A stretch of 64,000 nucleotides of DNA from Paramacrobiotus metropolitanus (Eukaryota > Tardigrada > Eutardigrada > Parachela > Macrobiotidae), in assembly GCF_019649055.1 (NCBI RefSeq), contig NW_026570255.1, positions 1,054,001 through 1,118,000 on the forward strand, in the 5' to 3' direction. Each line of letters starts with the position of its first letter. Position 1 is the stretch's first letter. Below the pieces are notes generated by a model, which searched no databases, was not told the origin of the DNA, and saw nothing but the letters and a program-made list of their open reading frames with translations. A program made the translations under genes and the position numbers. Shown here piece by piece: positions 43,377 to 55,003 of the stretch.

Positions 43377-45701
43377 ATGGCGACAAAATCTCTGTCCAGC
43401 CATGGAACGGTTGCGTACTGGGGCATCACCCCGGCGCTGGACCTGCTAGCCGAGCAGCAGAATACTACGCATGTTAAAGAGCTTAATTCATCACAAAGTA
43501 CGGACGTCTGTAAGTGCGTATGTCTTTCGTTACATCATTATTCGCAGCTCGTCGGTTAATTTTCCTTCCGCATGTAATTTTGCGTGCAATTTACCAGCTT
43601 CAAAAAAGCCCATCAACGTGCTGATATGTGCGGCTGCGGATTGTCGTCACATTATCAAAACACTGGCTGAACGCTGCCGCGATCCAGAAGCGGCTCAGCA
43701 AGATATTCATGTAAGAAAAAAAAATGATAAAAATGTGATCAAATTAACAAAACACAAGGTAGTCAGTAAAATATTAACAAACAGTTCACTGTTTTTTAAT
43801 GCTGTTTAGTTTTACATCCTTAATCCGCTGCCCGAAAACACAGCGCGGGACATTCTGCTGTTGAGTACGCTGTTTGAAGATATCACTCGAGGTACCTATG
43901 CAGTTCTCTGAACAGCGAAAGCGCCAAAAATTGGTTCTTATTAAACTCTTTGCAGCCAAGTCAGAGACGTTCCTTGATCTATACGGTAACCTCAGGATTC
44001 GCGACCAGACACAAGCGTACCTGAAGCAAGCCTGTCAAGAACTGACCAAGTAGTGTGCTGATCATAGCCGCATTTACTTGCTGTATCCGTTAGAACCTGC
44101 TGCATATTGTAGGTGGGTGGCGAACGATCCCGCAACGAAGGTCTTCGCTAGTAACCAGTTTGATATATCCCACTTGAAAGTATGGAGCTCTACCGTTCGT
44201 TATTGAGCAAAGTGGCGTTCAAAAGCAAATGTATTTCTGCAGTATCGGGAGCGCGATGAGCTGGAGCTGATCTTCCGACGCTGGGCCGGAACCGGTACCG
44301 GAAACGATCAACCTGGCTAAATGCTGGTGCGTTAGTTCACATAATTATGCAATTTGCTATTTATTTGTGCACACTGCGCAGTAACTAACCGCCATTACGA
44401 ATAAGCGCTTCTGTCATTCAGTGTCAGGAAATGGTTTTACAGGGAGAATCGACTGCGCCGCGATCTGGAGCGCCGCTACGACCACCGCATCGGCGCCTTC
44501 GACTGGGATTTCTCCATGAACCTGTGCGAGCTTGGAGTGCGTGGATGATGTACTGTATAACATGCATTAACTTTTAAATCATCTTCCCTTTCTGACCCTG
44601 GGTTTCTTTGCAGGCTACCGTCATAACCGCCACCAAGTACTTCCGCTGGCGCGAATCAGGGATGGCGTTCGAGGCGCGGGACGAGAGTGCATATATCCAC
44701 CAGAACCCCACACTGGTGTCCAAGTTCTCGGTGTTCACGGTTGGTTAATCACGCTATTCGCAGTTACTCAGCCGTGTTAGATGGAGCCCGTAATGGTTGC
44801 TGTTTTGCAGAAAGATTCGAGCTACAGTTTACAGGGATTCTGGGGCGACATGCTGACTAGCCCGTATATCGCCTTCGGAACCGGGCAGTGATGCGGCACG
44901 ATACCGCAAACTCTGCAACAATATCGATACCATTGTACGGAAAATATTTATTTGCATATAAAATCGTCATTTTTATTTTTTTCTTCGTTTTAGAATGATT
45001 TAATTTTCCTTTTTCTTTTTTTTATAATTTTTTTCTTATTTTTTTAGTCGGCCGCGGAGATTTCCGAAGCACTGATAACTGATTTCCTAGGAAGATAGAT
45101 AAATCGGAGCGGATCTGTGAATGCGATGGTACAACAAGCTCACGTTATGCGCTGTTATTTTAAATCTGACCTTTTCTAAGACCTTAAATTTGTGGCTACA
45201 GGCGATGGTAACACGGCGCCACCGAAGTACAAATTCGTCTTCCTCTCGCCCGGTTCATTCGGGAAGCTGTGCGAAAAATCGAAATACCATGGACTGTTCG
45301 ATGTGATTTACATCGGAGGACGGTGAGCAGTTTTCTGGCTTTTTAATTCGGAAATGCAGTGCTTAAAAAGGTCAATTTAGGGCGACTGTGGAAAGCACCG
45401 GCGCTGTCGCCACCGTCCTAGCGCCAACGGGAATGGTGCATTTCGAGTCGCCACGTTTCCTCATCGGATTGAAGAAAGACCGCTGTACAAAGTACTACGA
45501 GCATATCCATCCCAAGATGCTGCAGTCAGGATTTCAAGTACGCTTGACCTCGCCAGGAAATCTGGATGGGACTAAAAGTGCTTGTTGCAGGCGCTGAGAT
45601 CGTACGACGAGAAGCCGGACGATGTGTTCAGCTACGCGCGTAACCCTACAACTGCACAGAACGATGTGAAGAATGCAGAAGAAGCAGTTGTAGCGGAGTG
45701 A
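43377..45701 (+). CDS. DNAAF3: Dynein axonemal assembly factor 3
   Basis: About a dozen small exons in phase. It opens T-V-A-Y-W-G-I-T-P-A-L-D-L, the diagnostic DNAAF3 start. Exons I place: 43377-43509, 43598-43710, 43810-43891, 43956-44049, 44113-44179, 44243-44294, 44406-44536, 44614-44739, 44811-44887, 45202-45322, 45381-45537, 45591-45701. Landmarks: I-N-V-L-I-C-A-A-A-D-C-R-H, K-Y-R-E-R-D-E-L-E, R-Y-D-H-R-I-G-A-F-D-W-D, G-F-W-G-D-M-L-T-S-P-Y-I-A-F, F-V-F-L-S-P. The join between 44887 and 45202 (probably an A-A-E-I-S-E exon near 45050) is unresolved. The protein acts in cytoplasmic preassembly of dynein arms for motile cilia or flagella. It is shorter at the C-terminus than vertebrate DNAAF3. 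Confidence 0.9.
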
Positions 45702-46917
45702 GAATTATATTGGACGTTCGCATGGCATTTCACCCAATCGCTGCAGACTCCTGCGATGATTCACGGCAATTTTAGACGATGTCTAAGTCGGGTGATTGTG
45801 ACGTGCGGGAGCGTTGTGTGTGTTAGCAAATGCGGCGGGGCAGCAGTTTATCAGACTTTCAATAAGATTCAGTTAAACGGTCGACGCTGTGCACGTTGAT
45901 GAATTAAAACGCGATTCTGACCAAGAATAAAACAAAATAAAGAAAAAAAAACATTATAATTAGAAAAATATTTTTTACAATAAAATTCGATGCTGACCAA
46001 GATTCTGACCAAGAATAAAACAAAATAAAGAAAAAAAAAACATAAAATTAAAAAAAATATTTTTTACAATAAAAATTATCGACCGGAGCGTAGCGAAGGT
46101 CCTCTAATTCAGCGCCAATGCAAAAATGTCTCTGTGTCCGTTACGAAAGGTCGTTACGAAAGATCATTACAAAAATAGTGCTGGTTATGTTGCTATGTTA
46201 AAATTAATGATAATTCTAATGTTATGGGTGTTACTGGTAGGACGTTAAAAATTAGTTCACTCGCCCAAGCGAAAAGCTGCTGCGCTCCGGTCTTCCAATG
46301 CACGCCAACGTGCATTTTTCTAGTATTTGTTTATTCAGTGAGTAATTGCTGTATTTCGCATAAGTTGATTATAAAGATAAAAGACAAAGTTAAGAAATTG
46401 CTTACAACTAGCCTACTAGGTACTGTGCTGTAGGTACTCTACGCACGCATTACCAGTGGTATTTTTTTAATTAATAAAATGTCGCTTGTATTAAAGCATC
46501 ACATAATATTACAGTGTACTTGTACTTACATTAAAGCGGCAGAACATGTTATACTGACTACTGAGAGATCAAATTCATGAGACCAGTATTAATCTGTCTT
46601 TCTGATGTGCATATTCTTAAAGGACTCGGAACCATGGAAACCACAACAAACATCAACGCGTTCCTGTTACGCTACTGTACTGTTACAGGTTACGGACATG
46701 GGCTGCACATCGATATGTACACTGCCACGTCTAACGTGTGTGATCTGCCTAACACAGTGCTCCCGAAGCACTCACCATCAAAATGTTTAAATTGAATAAA
46801 TAGTTTTTCTGGTAAGGATTTGCACTACACGCAGTATCTGAAATCAACCGTAGTAGAAATTCTACAACCGTTTGCCTTCTATCTGCAATTACCTTGTGAA
46901 TTATTTCGCTGAACAAT
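45702..46917. other. Intergenic with AT-rich direct repeat
   Basis: Two copies of GATTCTGACCAAGAATAAAAC followed by A-rich sequence at about 45914-45980 and 46000-46075. The AATAAA motifs here may serve DNAAF3. The reverse copy of the 58-bp dispersed repeat is at 46266-46324. No coding frame supported. Confidence 0.6.
46266..46324 (-). repeat. 58-bp dispersed repeat, copy 2
   Basis: Reverse complement of the 29549-29606 block (CTGCGCTCCGGTCTTCCAAT, then CACGCCAACGTGCA). Confidence 0.7.
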
Positions 46918-49211
46918 ATGAATTCCGGTGGTAAGAAGAAGAAACGGGGCGGTCGCCAGGCTCCCAACGCAGCTAGCGGCAATAACGCCCGTCCGCCCTC
47001 CCGCGCCGTACAACCGCTCGAGGCGCCCGCCGCCCCACCTCCTCCGCCGAGCCCGCGGACGCCGGTGAAGCCGCCCATAATGACCGGGACGCTGACCATT
47101 GAGAACAGCAAACTGAAGAGCACTCCGTCGTTGAACGGCGGGGCGTTGTCGGCACGCGGGAATTCCTACGCGGCGGTGCTCAAGCCGGGACTGATTGAGA
47201 TGACACCGCAGATCAAAAGCATGATCTTTGGTAACTGTCTGTTAAATGACACAGTCCGAAATAATAACGTATGTAGTAAAAAGTGGTCTTCAATACTGGC
47301 GATACTAAAGCATATTTTTCAGTTCAGTACGGTTCACTGCAGTGCTGAACAGCTCCGCGTTAACGAAGGCTTGCGAGCAATGAAATGAAACTGTAGCGTA
47401 AGAAGGCATTTTAAATCTGCTTCGATTATGGTTCTAATACGTATAATTCGTTTTCGCTTGTAGAAGATCCCATTCCAACGCCGCCCTTGCCGCCGCCACT
47501 GGGGTCTCGCCCGGCGATCCACATACAGTCCAGAGAACCTGGCCCCTCACCGAATACTCATCATGCTTCTAAACTGCCAGTTCCCAGCGAAAGATCCACT
47601 TTTTCCGCGGTTCCGGCGCAAAACTCCGCGCCAGAATCAACGGTCGAATCCCTGGATGCAGTTCCCGACGAGCCCGAGCCGGAAGAATACGTGCCCCCAC
47701 CGCCGCCCGTCAAAGACTCCTTCGTCCCGGGATTCCTGGTCTCCCAGTTGGACAGCCACCGCAGCCCGTTGGAACCGCTGAAGACCGCCGTGGAGGTGAC
47801 CGTCGAAGATCCCGACGCGGTGATGGAGACGGGCGACGACGCCCTGCCCGTGGAAATGGAGTTCCATCTGCTGGAGACGGCCTGGACGTTGTACCACATG
47901 AACGCGGGCACGCGGAAGAAGGGATCGGATTGGAATGCGGGGATCCTGCCGGTGGGCGTGTTCGACACAGTGGAGGCGTTCTTTCATGGATTTAACAGCA
48001 TGCCGCGTCCTTCGGAAACCGCGCGCCAGCAGGATTACATGTTCTTCCGCGGCGGGAAGGGACCAAATACGGACACACCCGTGATACTGGCAGCTTGGGA
48101 GGACAGCAAGAATGCAAAAGGTAGAATGACCTTTAAAAACTCAACATGCTATTGAGGCCTTCTTCTTAGATTTTTATTGCCTAACTGCCGTAGGAATTTT
48201 AATTGTAATTAACCATTTGCCTCGTAGAATTAATTAGTTTTGTTTACTGTCCATGTCTTTTGCTAAACTGCAATTTCATCACCCGTTAATTCTTTATTTA
48301 TTTTTATAATTTTTTTACTAGGTATTCTCGATGAAATTATTTTCGTTAATAAAAATTAGATAGAATAGCTAATTTAAAAAATCAATGATAAATTAGCTAG
48401 TTATGTTAATTATTTTAAAGCTGTTTTGCCTTTTGTTTATTTGTAGACTGAAATTTGAAGAGAAATTATGGGAATGTTACATTGTTTAGAAAATAAAACA
48501 ATACACCGAAGTACTTTGGAAATGCGGCAGTTGTTGAAATTCAATTTCACATTACTTCCTACACTGCAATAATTATTGCGATTATTCTACTTACTATTCA
48601 GTATTCAATGAATTGCCTTATTTGTGCTACTTTCTGCTGTTAATTTGTTACTCGAATCCATAAATTTTTAAAACCAACTTTCGGTAGTATTATCCTGGAA
48701 CTAAAAATCGGCAAATAGATGTATAAATAAAAGGACAACTCAAAACGAACAACAGTCTTTGAGGTGGTTAGGATTTACGCGTACTAATCCCTGTGATTAT
48801 TCAAAGCGGAAATCATATCACTGGTTAAAACGGTTTTTGTGTTCAGGTGGAATGTGGCGCTATAGTTTTCCCATGCGTAGTAAACAAGCCGCCCAAGTAG
48901 ATTTCTACTGGAAGGAGATTTTAATGGCGCTAATTGGCGAGCAGTTCGGCCTGTACAACGACAGCGTTAACGGCTGCTATTTCTGCAACCGCGGCGACGA
49001 GTACCGGCTGCAAGTGTGGATGGGCCACAACGATGTCGCCACCGTTACCGCCGTGGGCGTACGACTGGCGGAGATCATGAATCTGAGGGATATCTACTTT
49101 GACTACTGTTCGCATAAAGAGATCCACGATAAGGGCAACCGGGGCGCGCTGCCGTTGGTCGATCACAAGGAGATCTTCAGCCGCTTAGAACGGCCGCAAA
49201 TGGCTGCGTAA
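46918..49211 (+). CDS. eIF4E-family cap-binding protein, class III (eIF4E3-like) with long N-terminal extension
   Basis: Exons 46918-47230, 47464-48120 and 48847-49211 join in phase: 444 residues. Residues 1 to about 255 are Pro/Ser/Glu-rich and look disordered. The eIF4E core follows: E-T-A-W-T-L-Y-H-M, F-D-T-V-E-A-F-F-H-G-F, A-A-W-E-D-S-K-N-A-K-G-G-M-W, Y-W-K-E-I-L-M-A-L-I-G-E-Q-F and Q-V-W. Relative to human eIF4E numbering, the cap-stacking Trp56 and Trp102 positions are Trp, position 43 is Trp, position 46 is Tyr and position 73 is Phe. Trp at 43 with Tyr/Cys at 46 defines class III. N-A-K-G-G and W-K-E-x-L-x-A-x-I-G-E-Q-F are also closest to eIF4E3. It probably binds mRNA caps in the cytoplasm; partner binding may be altered by Phe at 73. 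Confidence 0.85.
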
Positions 49212-49473
49212 AAGGTGGGTTTCGCTCGTCCTCGCTCGGTTGGAACGGGCGCAACTTTTTGCGGATTGTATCATCGTATAAATACGAAGGGGAACTTCCG
49301 GCACAGACGAAATGCCAGGAGTGACCAGCAGCTGCAAAATAGTAGTGTGTGTTCCTAGTTATCGTCCGCCTAATTTCGATTTTTCTAACAGATTTAATCC
49401 ATTTTATTAATAAAATAATTATATTGTTTTTTATGTATTATTATTACGAATTAAATTAATTTAAATAGATTTA
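49212..49473. other. Convergent 3' ends
   Basis: Space between the stop codons of the eIF4E-type gene and the Thr-rich gene; AATAAA-type sequences on both strands. Nothing else seen. Confidence 0.5.
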
Positions 49474-50790
49474 TTACCTGTTATGATTTGGTTGTATTTC
49501 TGTATGATGATGCACCGGAGGTGGTGCATACCCGGTAAAATAAACAGGAAGAATCGGCCGAACAGGTGGCGCCGCCGGTTTGATTATAATCATGGGCAGT
49601 GAGTTGTCGTCTTCATCTGCTGCATCGATAGCATCCGTAGTGAAATTTAGTGCAGTAATATGTCGGCCAGTAGTCCGCGTTGTTGTCGGTATGGTTGCAG
49701 TAGTGGTACTGATTAACGGCGATGGACGCGTAAACACAGTATCGCTAGAGAGGAAAGCGGCCGTTGTTGACGCTTCCATCGATGTGGTCACCATCTCCGC
49801 CGTCAGTTGCTCCGATGAGGAAGTAGCTGACGATGATGTCGACGTATTGGTGGTGGACCTGCCGTCCCAGCTGACAGTAGATGTGGGCGTCGTGGTCGAG
49901 GGTTGCGGCCACACTGAAGCTGTTGTTGATTCATACGTTGATACTGGCTGCGACGAAGCCGTTGTCAAACTTTCTGTACCTGCACCAGCCGTGGAAATAT
50001 CGGCCGTTGAGCTTATTGTCGTGGAGGTTGACGGTGCTGTGGGCTGCGCGGTTGGTGCCGTGGTCTCCTGCGGCGAAGTCGGTGGTGCCGTCGTAGTAAA
50101 GACCGAAGATTCGACGGTTGTCACCGCTGTTCTCATGGTCATTGGCATCGTGGTCGTTGGCTGCACGGTATTCGTCGCCGTGGACGAAGGACGTATCGTG
50201 CTGGTGGTCGTTGACGTCGAGACGGTTGCGGGCGCTGTAGGCACCGGCGTTGTTTCACTAGGCGACAGTGTACTGGTCTGTGTTGGAGTAGTCGGCCGAG
50301 CAGTACTTGTAACGGTTGTCGTCGGTATCGTTACGGTTGTCGGCGTTGTTGGTGCCGTTGGCGGAGTCGTCGGTGTCGGTGTCGTGCTAATCGGCGCTGG
50401 CGCACTACTGCTTCTCGTCGTCGTGGTCGTCGTCGGCACAGTAGTCGTTGGTTGCGTAGTACTGCTCGTGGTTGGCGTGGTCCGAGTGGTTGTCGTTGTC
50501 GGCGTCGTGGTTGTCGTGGCGGTTGTGGGCGCCGTCGTCGTTGTTGGCCGCATTGTGGTAGTTATAGGAACTGCGGTCCGCGTGGTCGTCCTTATCGGCG
50601 TAGTTGATGTTGTCGGCGTCGTGGTTAATGTGGTGGTTGTTGGCAAGGTCCTCGTTGTCGTTGTTGGGCGCATTGTGGTAGTTATCGGAATTGTGGTGCG
50701 CGTGGTCGTCGTTGTCGGCGTAGTTGATAATGGCGTAGTTGAAGTCGTCGTGGGCTGCGTTGTTGTTGGCTTTACGGGTGGCCACAAAAA
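49474..50790 (-). CDS. Thr/Pro-rich mucin-like protein, large last exon
   Basis: One exon of 439 codons on the minus strand, preceded by a good acceptor (GGTTACAG) at 50791 in phase 0 and ending TAA at 49474. The sequence is mostly Thr with Pro, Ser and Val in T-T-T-x-T-P-T-T type repeats, then a less repetitive C-terminus with Y-F-T-G-Y-A-P-P-P-V-H-H-H. This is typical of a heavily O-glycosylated extracellular or cuticular mucin. The 5' exon with the expected signal peptide was not identified with confidence (50791-51290 contains only weak candidates). The opposite strand is open too but would be an all Val/Gly protein. Confidence 0.6.
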   Translation of the reverse strand, partial: FLWPPVKPTTTQPTTTSTTPLSTTPTTTTTRTTIPITTTMRPTTTTRTLPTTTTLTTTPTTSTTPIRTTTRTAVPITTTMRPTTTTAPTTATTTTTPTTTTTRTTPTTSSTTQPTTTVPTTTTTTRSSSAPAPISTTPTPTTPPTAPTTPTTVTIPTTTVTSTARPTTPTQTSTLSPSETTPVPTAPATVSTSTTTSTIRPSSTATNTVQPTTTMPMTMRTAVTTVESSVFTTTAPPTSPQETTAPTAQPTAPSTSTTISSTADISTAGAGTESLTTASSQPVSTYESTTASVWPQPSTTTPTSTVSWDGRSTTNTSTSSSATSSSEQLTAEMVTTSMEASTTAAFLSSDTVFTRPSPLISTTTATIPTTTRTTGRHITALNFTTDAIDAADEDDNSLPMIIIKPAAPPVRPILPVYFTGYAPPPVHHHTEIQPNHNR

Positions 50791-51289
50791 CTGTAACCAC
50801 AACAGTTCCTGGTTATTACATTACAGAGCATTACAGACCATTTTGTAAATTATGACCTCCACACTGAATCGCCATTCTAATTAATAGACCCGCTCACTAG
50901 AGAGTTCATGGCGAAGCCGACATAAGAGTTACAAGATACAGGCTGTTTTCTCAGTCTTCATTCAATAAACGCCATATGGATCGCGAGCGTTTCGTGACAG
51001 TGTTATTTGTAACTGTAAAATTCACAGAAAGCGCCAGTAGCGGAAAGAGAATAAGGCTCTAAACAATTTAAGACATGCGATTGTCCTTCTCGAAAGGGAG
51101 ATTTCTCGCAGGAAATGAGCTGAACGGGTTCTATTTCTGCGACCTAATTCTACTCCTGCGATGTCTTTGGTCGCAGAAAAAAATTGGCTTTTTTACTGTT
51201 TACGACGCAAACCGATTGGTGTGTTATATACGCTTGAATCAATTACTGTACGCTTTAATGAAAAAGAGAAGGTACACAGTTCGGTATTT

Positions 51290-52727
51290 CCTATGATACA
51301 GTTAGGCACTTGCTACAATAGCGGTACCGCTTGCAGGAAGCGTGCCAGAGGAAACCTCGTACCGACGAGTTGGGAGGGTACTCCGTGCCCATCGTCTTCA
51401 GTTCCGGTACGTCCAGCTGCCAGTTACAATTATGCTCCACACACCGACAGACCAAATACGTGGGAACTTTTGCAATCGTGTTGATCCAGCGTGTGCACAG
51501 GAACGTACTGGCCAAGGGATACCTCAGATCCATCCCCTTCAACAGATCAAAGTTCGGCTGGTCCTCACCACATCCGCGGGATATCGACATAAACTTGCCG
51601 ATCATATCCGACACGCCTGCATAACGTTGCGTCAAAGGCTGACCCGGGCTACGTAATGTACACAAAATATAAATTGTGGCATAAATACCTCGTACATTCC
51701 AGATAAAGTCAATTCGGTACGAAATGTAATACAGTGTTTTGAGCAAACATGTATTTAGTTTGGCCAAATGGCGGCATGTACCGTAATATTTTCCGCGTAT
51801 ACTGCAGCCATGACGGCATGGGATGCGCTTGATGCCCAAAGGGAGCTGGGTGGCATTGCTGAGGACGCAGTTGCCACAGCTTATACACCATAGCGTTCCG
51901 ACGGGATTATTCGCCGGTATCACGCTGTCGGCCAATGGCAGCGGAGCCGGAGGATTGTAGTTAAACTAACAGAGTCCAAATTCAGGTAGGAAATTAGCGA
52001 TTCCTACTTCCTTGTTCCTCCTACTTTCTTCACAACCTACTTATATACTCGTACCACTTACTATAAACCACGTACTCCTCGCACTTCTTACGTGTGTACT
52101 GGAAAGGTCAGGCTTGAATTTATGAAGTGTTTGCTCAAATAATTGTTATAATACTATTCATGGTGTATCAGTACAGCTTAGGAAAGAAGACGCATAATCC
52201 CACCCATAGTATTCCGAACGCATGCAGCGTAGTGCGCTGTACGACCCAGCTAAAATATCCGGTTGTCGTAAAAGTGAATTTGCCACATGCGTACGGATAT
52301 CTGGGCATGGGATTATGCGTCTTTTTTGTCCTAAGCTGTATTATTTCATTTTTATTGGCAAACCCAAGACGTCTTTTAAAAAAAGAGTGTTAAGACTTCG
52401 ACACAGAGTTCAGCGTCGTGGATGGAAAACCACCACCCCGACTGCGAAAAACCCGCACCTACCGACTTACGTATATCTCCCATCCGGGATTCGGCATCTC
52501 GTACGCCAAGGTGTAAATGTCCCGCTCGGTGATACGGCCGTTGCAGTAGTCCGTCAGCGAACAGCGACAGACGATACTGTGCCGCCCAAAAGCAGCGTGC
52601 ATACACATGAACCCGCTGCGGGGCAGGGTCAAGTTAAAGATGCCGGTATAGTCGATCCATCCCCAGTTGTCACCGCAGGTGCGCCGGACCGAGCTGATCT
52701 CACGCGGAGCTGATCCAGGGTAACGCG
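51290..52727 (-). CDS. Cysteine-rich secreted protein, three-finger (Ly6/ET)-like exons, partial
   Basis: Exon 52727-52471 (acceptor TTTGCAG, donor GTAAGT) encodes C-G-D-N-W-G-W ... C-M-H ... C-R-C-S-L-T-D-Y-C-N-G. A second exon starts at 51965 (acceptor GTTAG) with W-C-I-S-C-G-N-C-V and C-R-H-G-C, and a third ends near 51290 with C-R-C-V-E-H-N-C-N. The C-x-C-x(4)-x-C-N ending is the signature of three-finger domains. The phase between the second and third exons is not resolved, and the signal-peptide exon lies upstream of 52727 or is missing. Two such domains in one protein is the simplest reading. Confidence 0.45.
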
Positions 52728-55003
52728 CTGCAAAAAAGCCCACAACTTGGCCGTTGTCAAATCATCTGACAAAAAAATTTTATTAATTTGTTTAATTTAT
52801 TAAATTTAGTTTGGGGAAATTTAATTACGCCTTTTCATAATTTTCATAATTTTTGATAATTAAAATATAAAGTAAGATTAATAACATCTTAACAATGTCA
52901 TGATAATATAAAACCATAGGCTAAAATAGTGTGTAGTGATACACATTTCGTGTAGTGATAAACGTGTAGTGTGTAGTTTTAGTTGTCCAAGTGTGTAAGA
53001 TTAAAAAAGTTCAAAACCGTTAAAAAAATTAGAGGGGGGTCTCTTGAAAATAAAATAATCATAATTTTACTATTTTTTATAGAATTTCTAGCAATTCTCA
53101 CAAGAAAAACGTGCGTCGGCTTCGCGCTGCGCGCGAAACCAGCCTCATCTCTTAATTCTACTTCGATCTTAGCATCGTATTTCGACCTTAAACTTTCGTT
53201 AGCTCAAATAATTTGGTGATAAACGCACTAACTTGCTATTTTTACTCAAAACTTCCGCAATTTCCGCAGTAAAAATGGTCTCCGGTTTCGCGCTTCGCGC
53301 GGAAGTGGACATTCACCTTAATTTTTAACACTGAACTCGTATCATGCGTGCGCTGGTTTTGCCTTCTCTTAAAAAAGAATAAAAAGATTTTTATTGGTTT
53401 TGGTAAAATTTATTGCAGTCACTCCCCCCAGGGGCGCCCCCCAGGGGCGCCCAGGGGGAGTGTGTAGTGATAGAATCTGGATATTTTAGCCTCTGTTAAT
53501 AAAACAGACAATAAAAGTTGCATTTCCGGCCTAAATTCTTAATATAAAACTTGAAACAGCTAACGCAATAAATTAACGGCAGTAAGTCAACGACTAAAGT
53601 GATTTGTCGCATTTTATTGGTAGTAAATTTGGTGAACGGTAGAAAACGTGATTTCCTAATGAAACGGTTTACGATAGTTTGGCTGTCATAAAGGGAAACG
53701 ATACTGTGGTTTTAAGAACGTGACCTTTTAACTCTGAAGTGAGGAGCCATAGGAGATTTTGATAATTTTTCAATAAAGTATTTCGATTTTAGCGGTAAAG
53801 TAGTGTGTCCGCGTTATCTGTTTATGGTAGTTTGATGGGTTTTGCCTAATAATGTGATCATTCATCATTTTGTGACGCGTGTTAATAGCATACGTTCAGA
53901 AAGACTTAAAGAAGCTAAAGGGTGTTGAACTTACTGCCAAGTTCTGCCACCACCAGGCAGCCATGCTTGCACTTTGCCACTGTGACATTAGCCGGAAGGG
54001 TGGAGGGCGTGGCAGAGTACAGGGCGCTGCTGGCGCAGGCAGGCGTGTAGCGATCGTTCAGGCAGATGAAGCATTGCGCGTCGGGAGTCTCACGGCGGGC
54101 TCGTGGGGCTCTTGTCAGCCCAGGCTGTCCAAACAGAAATTAACCGTGTTTCATGAAGGGTGCTTGCTTGCACGTACCCACCCGTTGGGCTGTGTCTGGC
54201 TAACGTTCGCTCGCGACGGGATCGTTGTCCAGGAAAACACTGTTAACAGCTGCGTTGGTTCATCGAAATTAAGATTTATTAAAACAATATTATGGAAACG
54301 GTCCTGTGAAATTATTGGTTATGGGCGATTGGCGCCCTTTACACCTGCCTGATCCGTTTAACCACATCAGTGCGAATAAAATCCTTTGCAACAAGAGCAT
54401 CACGAAGTACGACGTTTAATCTAGGTTTAGGAGTATGTGATTAGGAAAATCCGATTTCTCGCACGTCGCAAAGAAAATCAAGTCGAATTTTTCGATAACT
54501 GCGTACAAATAAAATCAAGATTTATTGGAGAAGCATGAGTTAAAAGAAATAATTGCAGCACGTATTATTTTGACGTTCGTTGCTTAGATTCGCAGTAGTT
54601 AAGAATGTTGTTCAGCTTACCAAATACCAATACTGTATTCGAAAATATAGGCCGGAAGTAATCCAGTAGTGCCCATAATTGTGAAGTGACTAATGACTTA
54701 TTGTATTTAATTATTATTACAACGCCAGGGTTCTAAAACTGGCACGGTTCGATGCAAGCACAGGATATTTTCATAGCTTTATTCACACACTGGTTAAAGC
54801 GTTCGTAGCTCCAATGTATGTACCGTAACATAAGAATTACTCGTGGTTCATTTAAATTCTATCAAAATATATTACAAAATACGACATTAATTTTTCCTTC
54901 GCGTTATTGCTGCAGGCTGCAGCTACGTTATGCAATAAGCCCACTAACTATAGCCAATTCTCGTTGCAACACCAAATCCAGAAAACGCTAAAAATTAATT
55001 TCC
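52728..55003. other. Intergenic, GC-rich hairpin, no gene supported
   Basis: Mostly AT-rich. At 53421-53461 an ACTCCCCC...GGGGGAGT inverted repeat encloses two GGGGCGCCC units. A 157-codon frame at 53879-54352 lacks an ATG near its start, domain or splice context and I do not call it. Confidence 0.5.

Noticed and set aside
44281-44340. Stop codon inside the DNAAF3 gene after W-A-G-T-G-T-G
   Set aside because: Using the GT donor at 44295 and the acceptor at 44405 removes it and gives a gap-free match to the conserved region, so it is intronic and not a lesion.
49580-50848. 422-codon plus-strand frame opposite the Thr-rich exon
   Set aside because: It would be almost pure Val/Gly/Ala; the opposite strand gives a typical Thr/Pro mucin preceded by a splice acceptor, so this is its shadow.
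53421-53461. GC-rich inverted repeat as a transcription terminator
   Set aside because: Intrinsic hairpin terminators are a bacterial feature; no gene ends here. Kept only as sequence structure.
53879-54352. 157-codon frame
   Set aside because: No ATG near its start, no domain, low-complexity Gly/Arg stretch; no flanking exons found.
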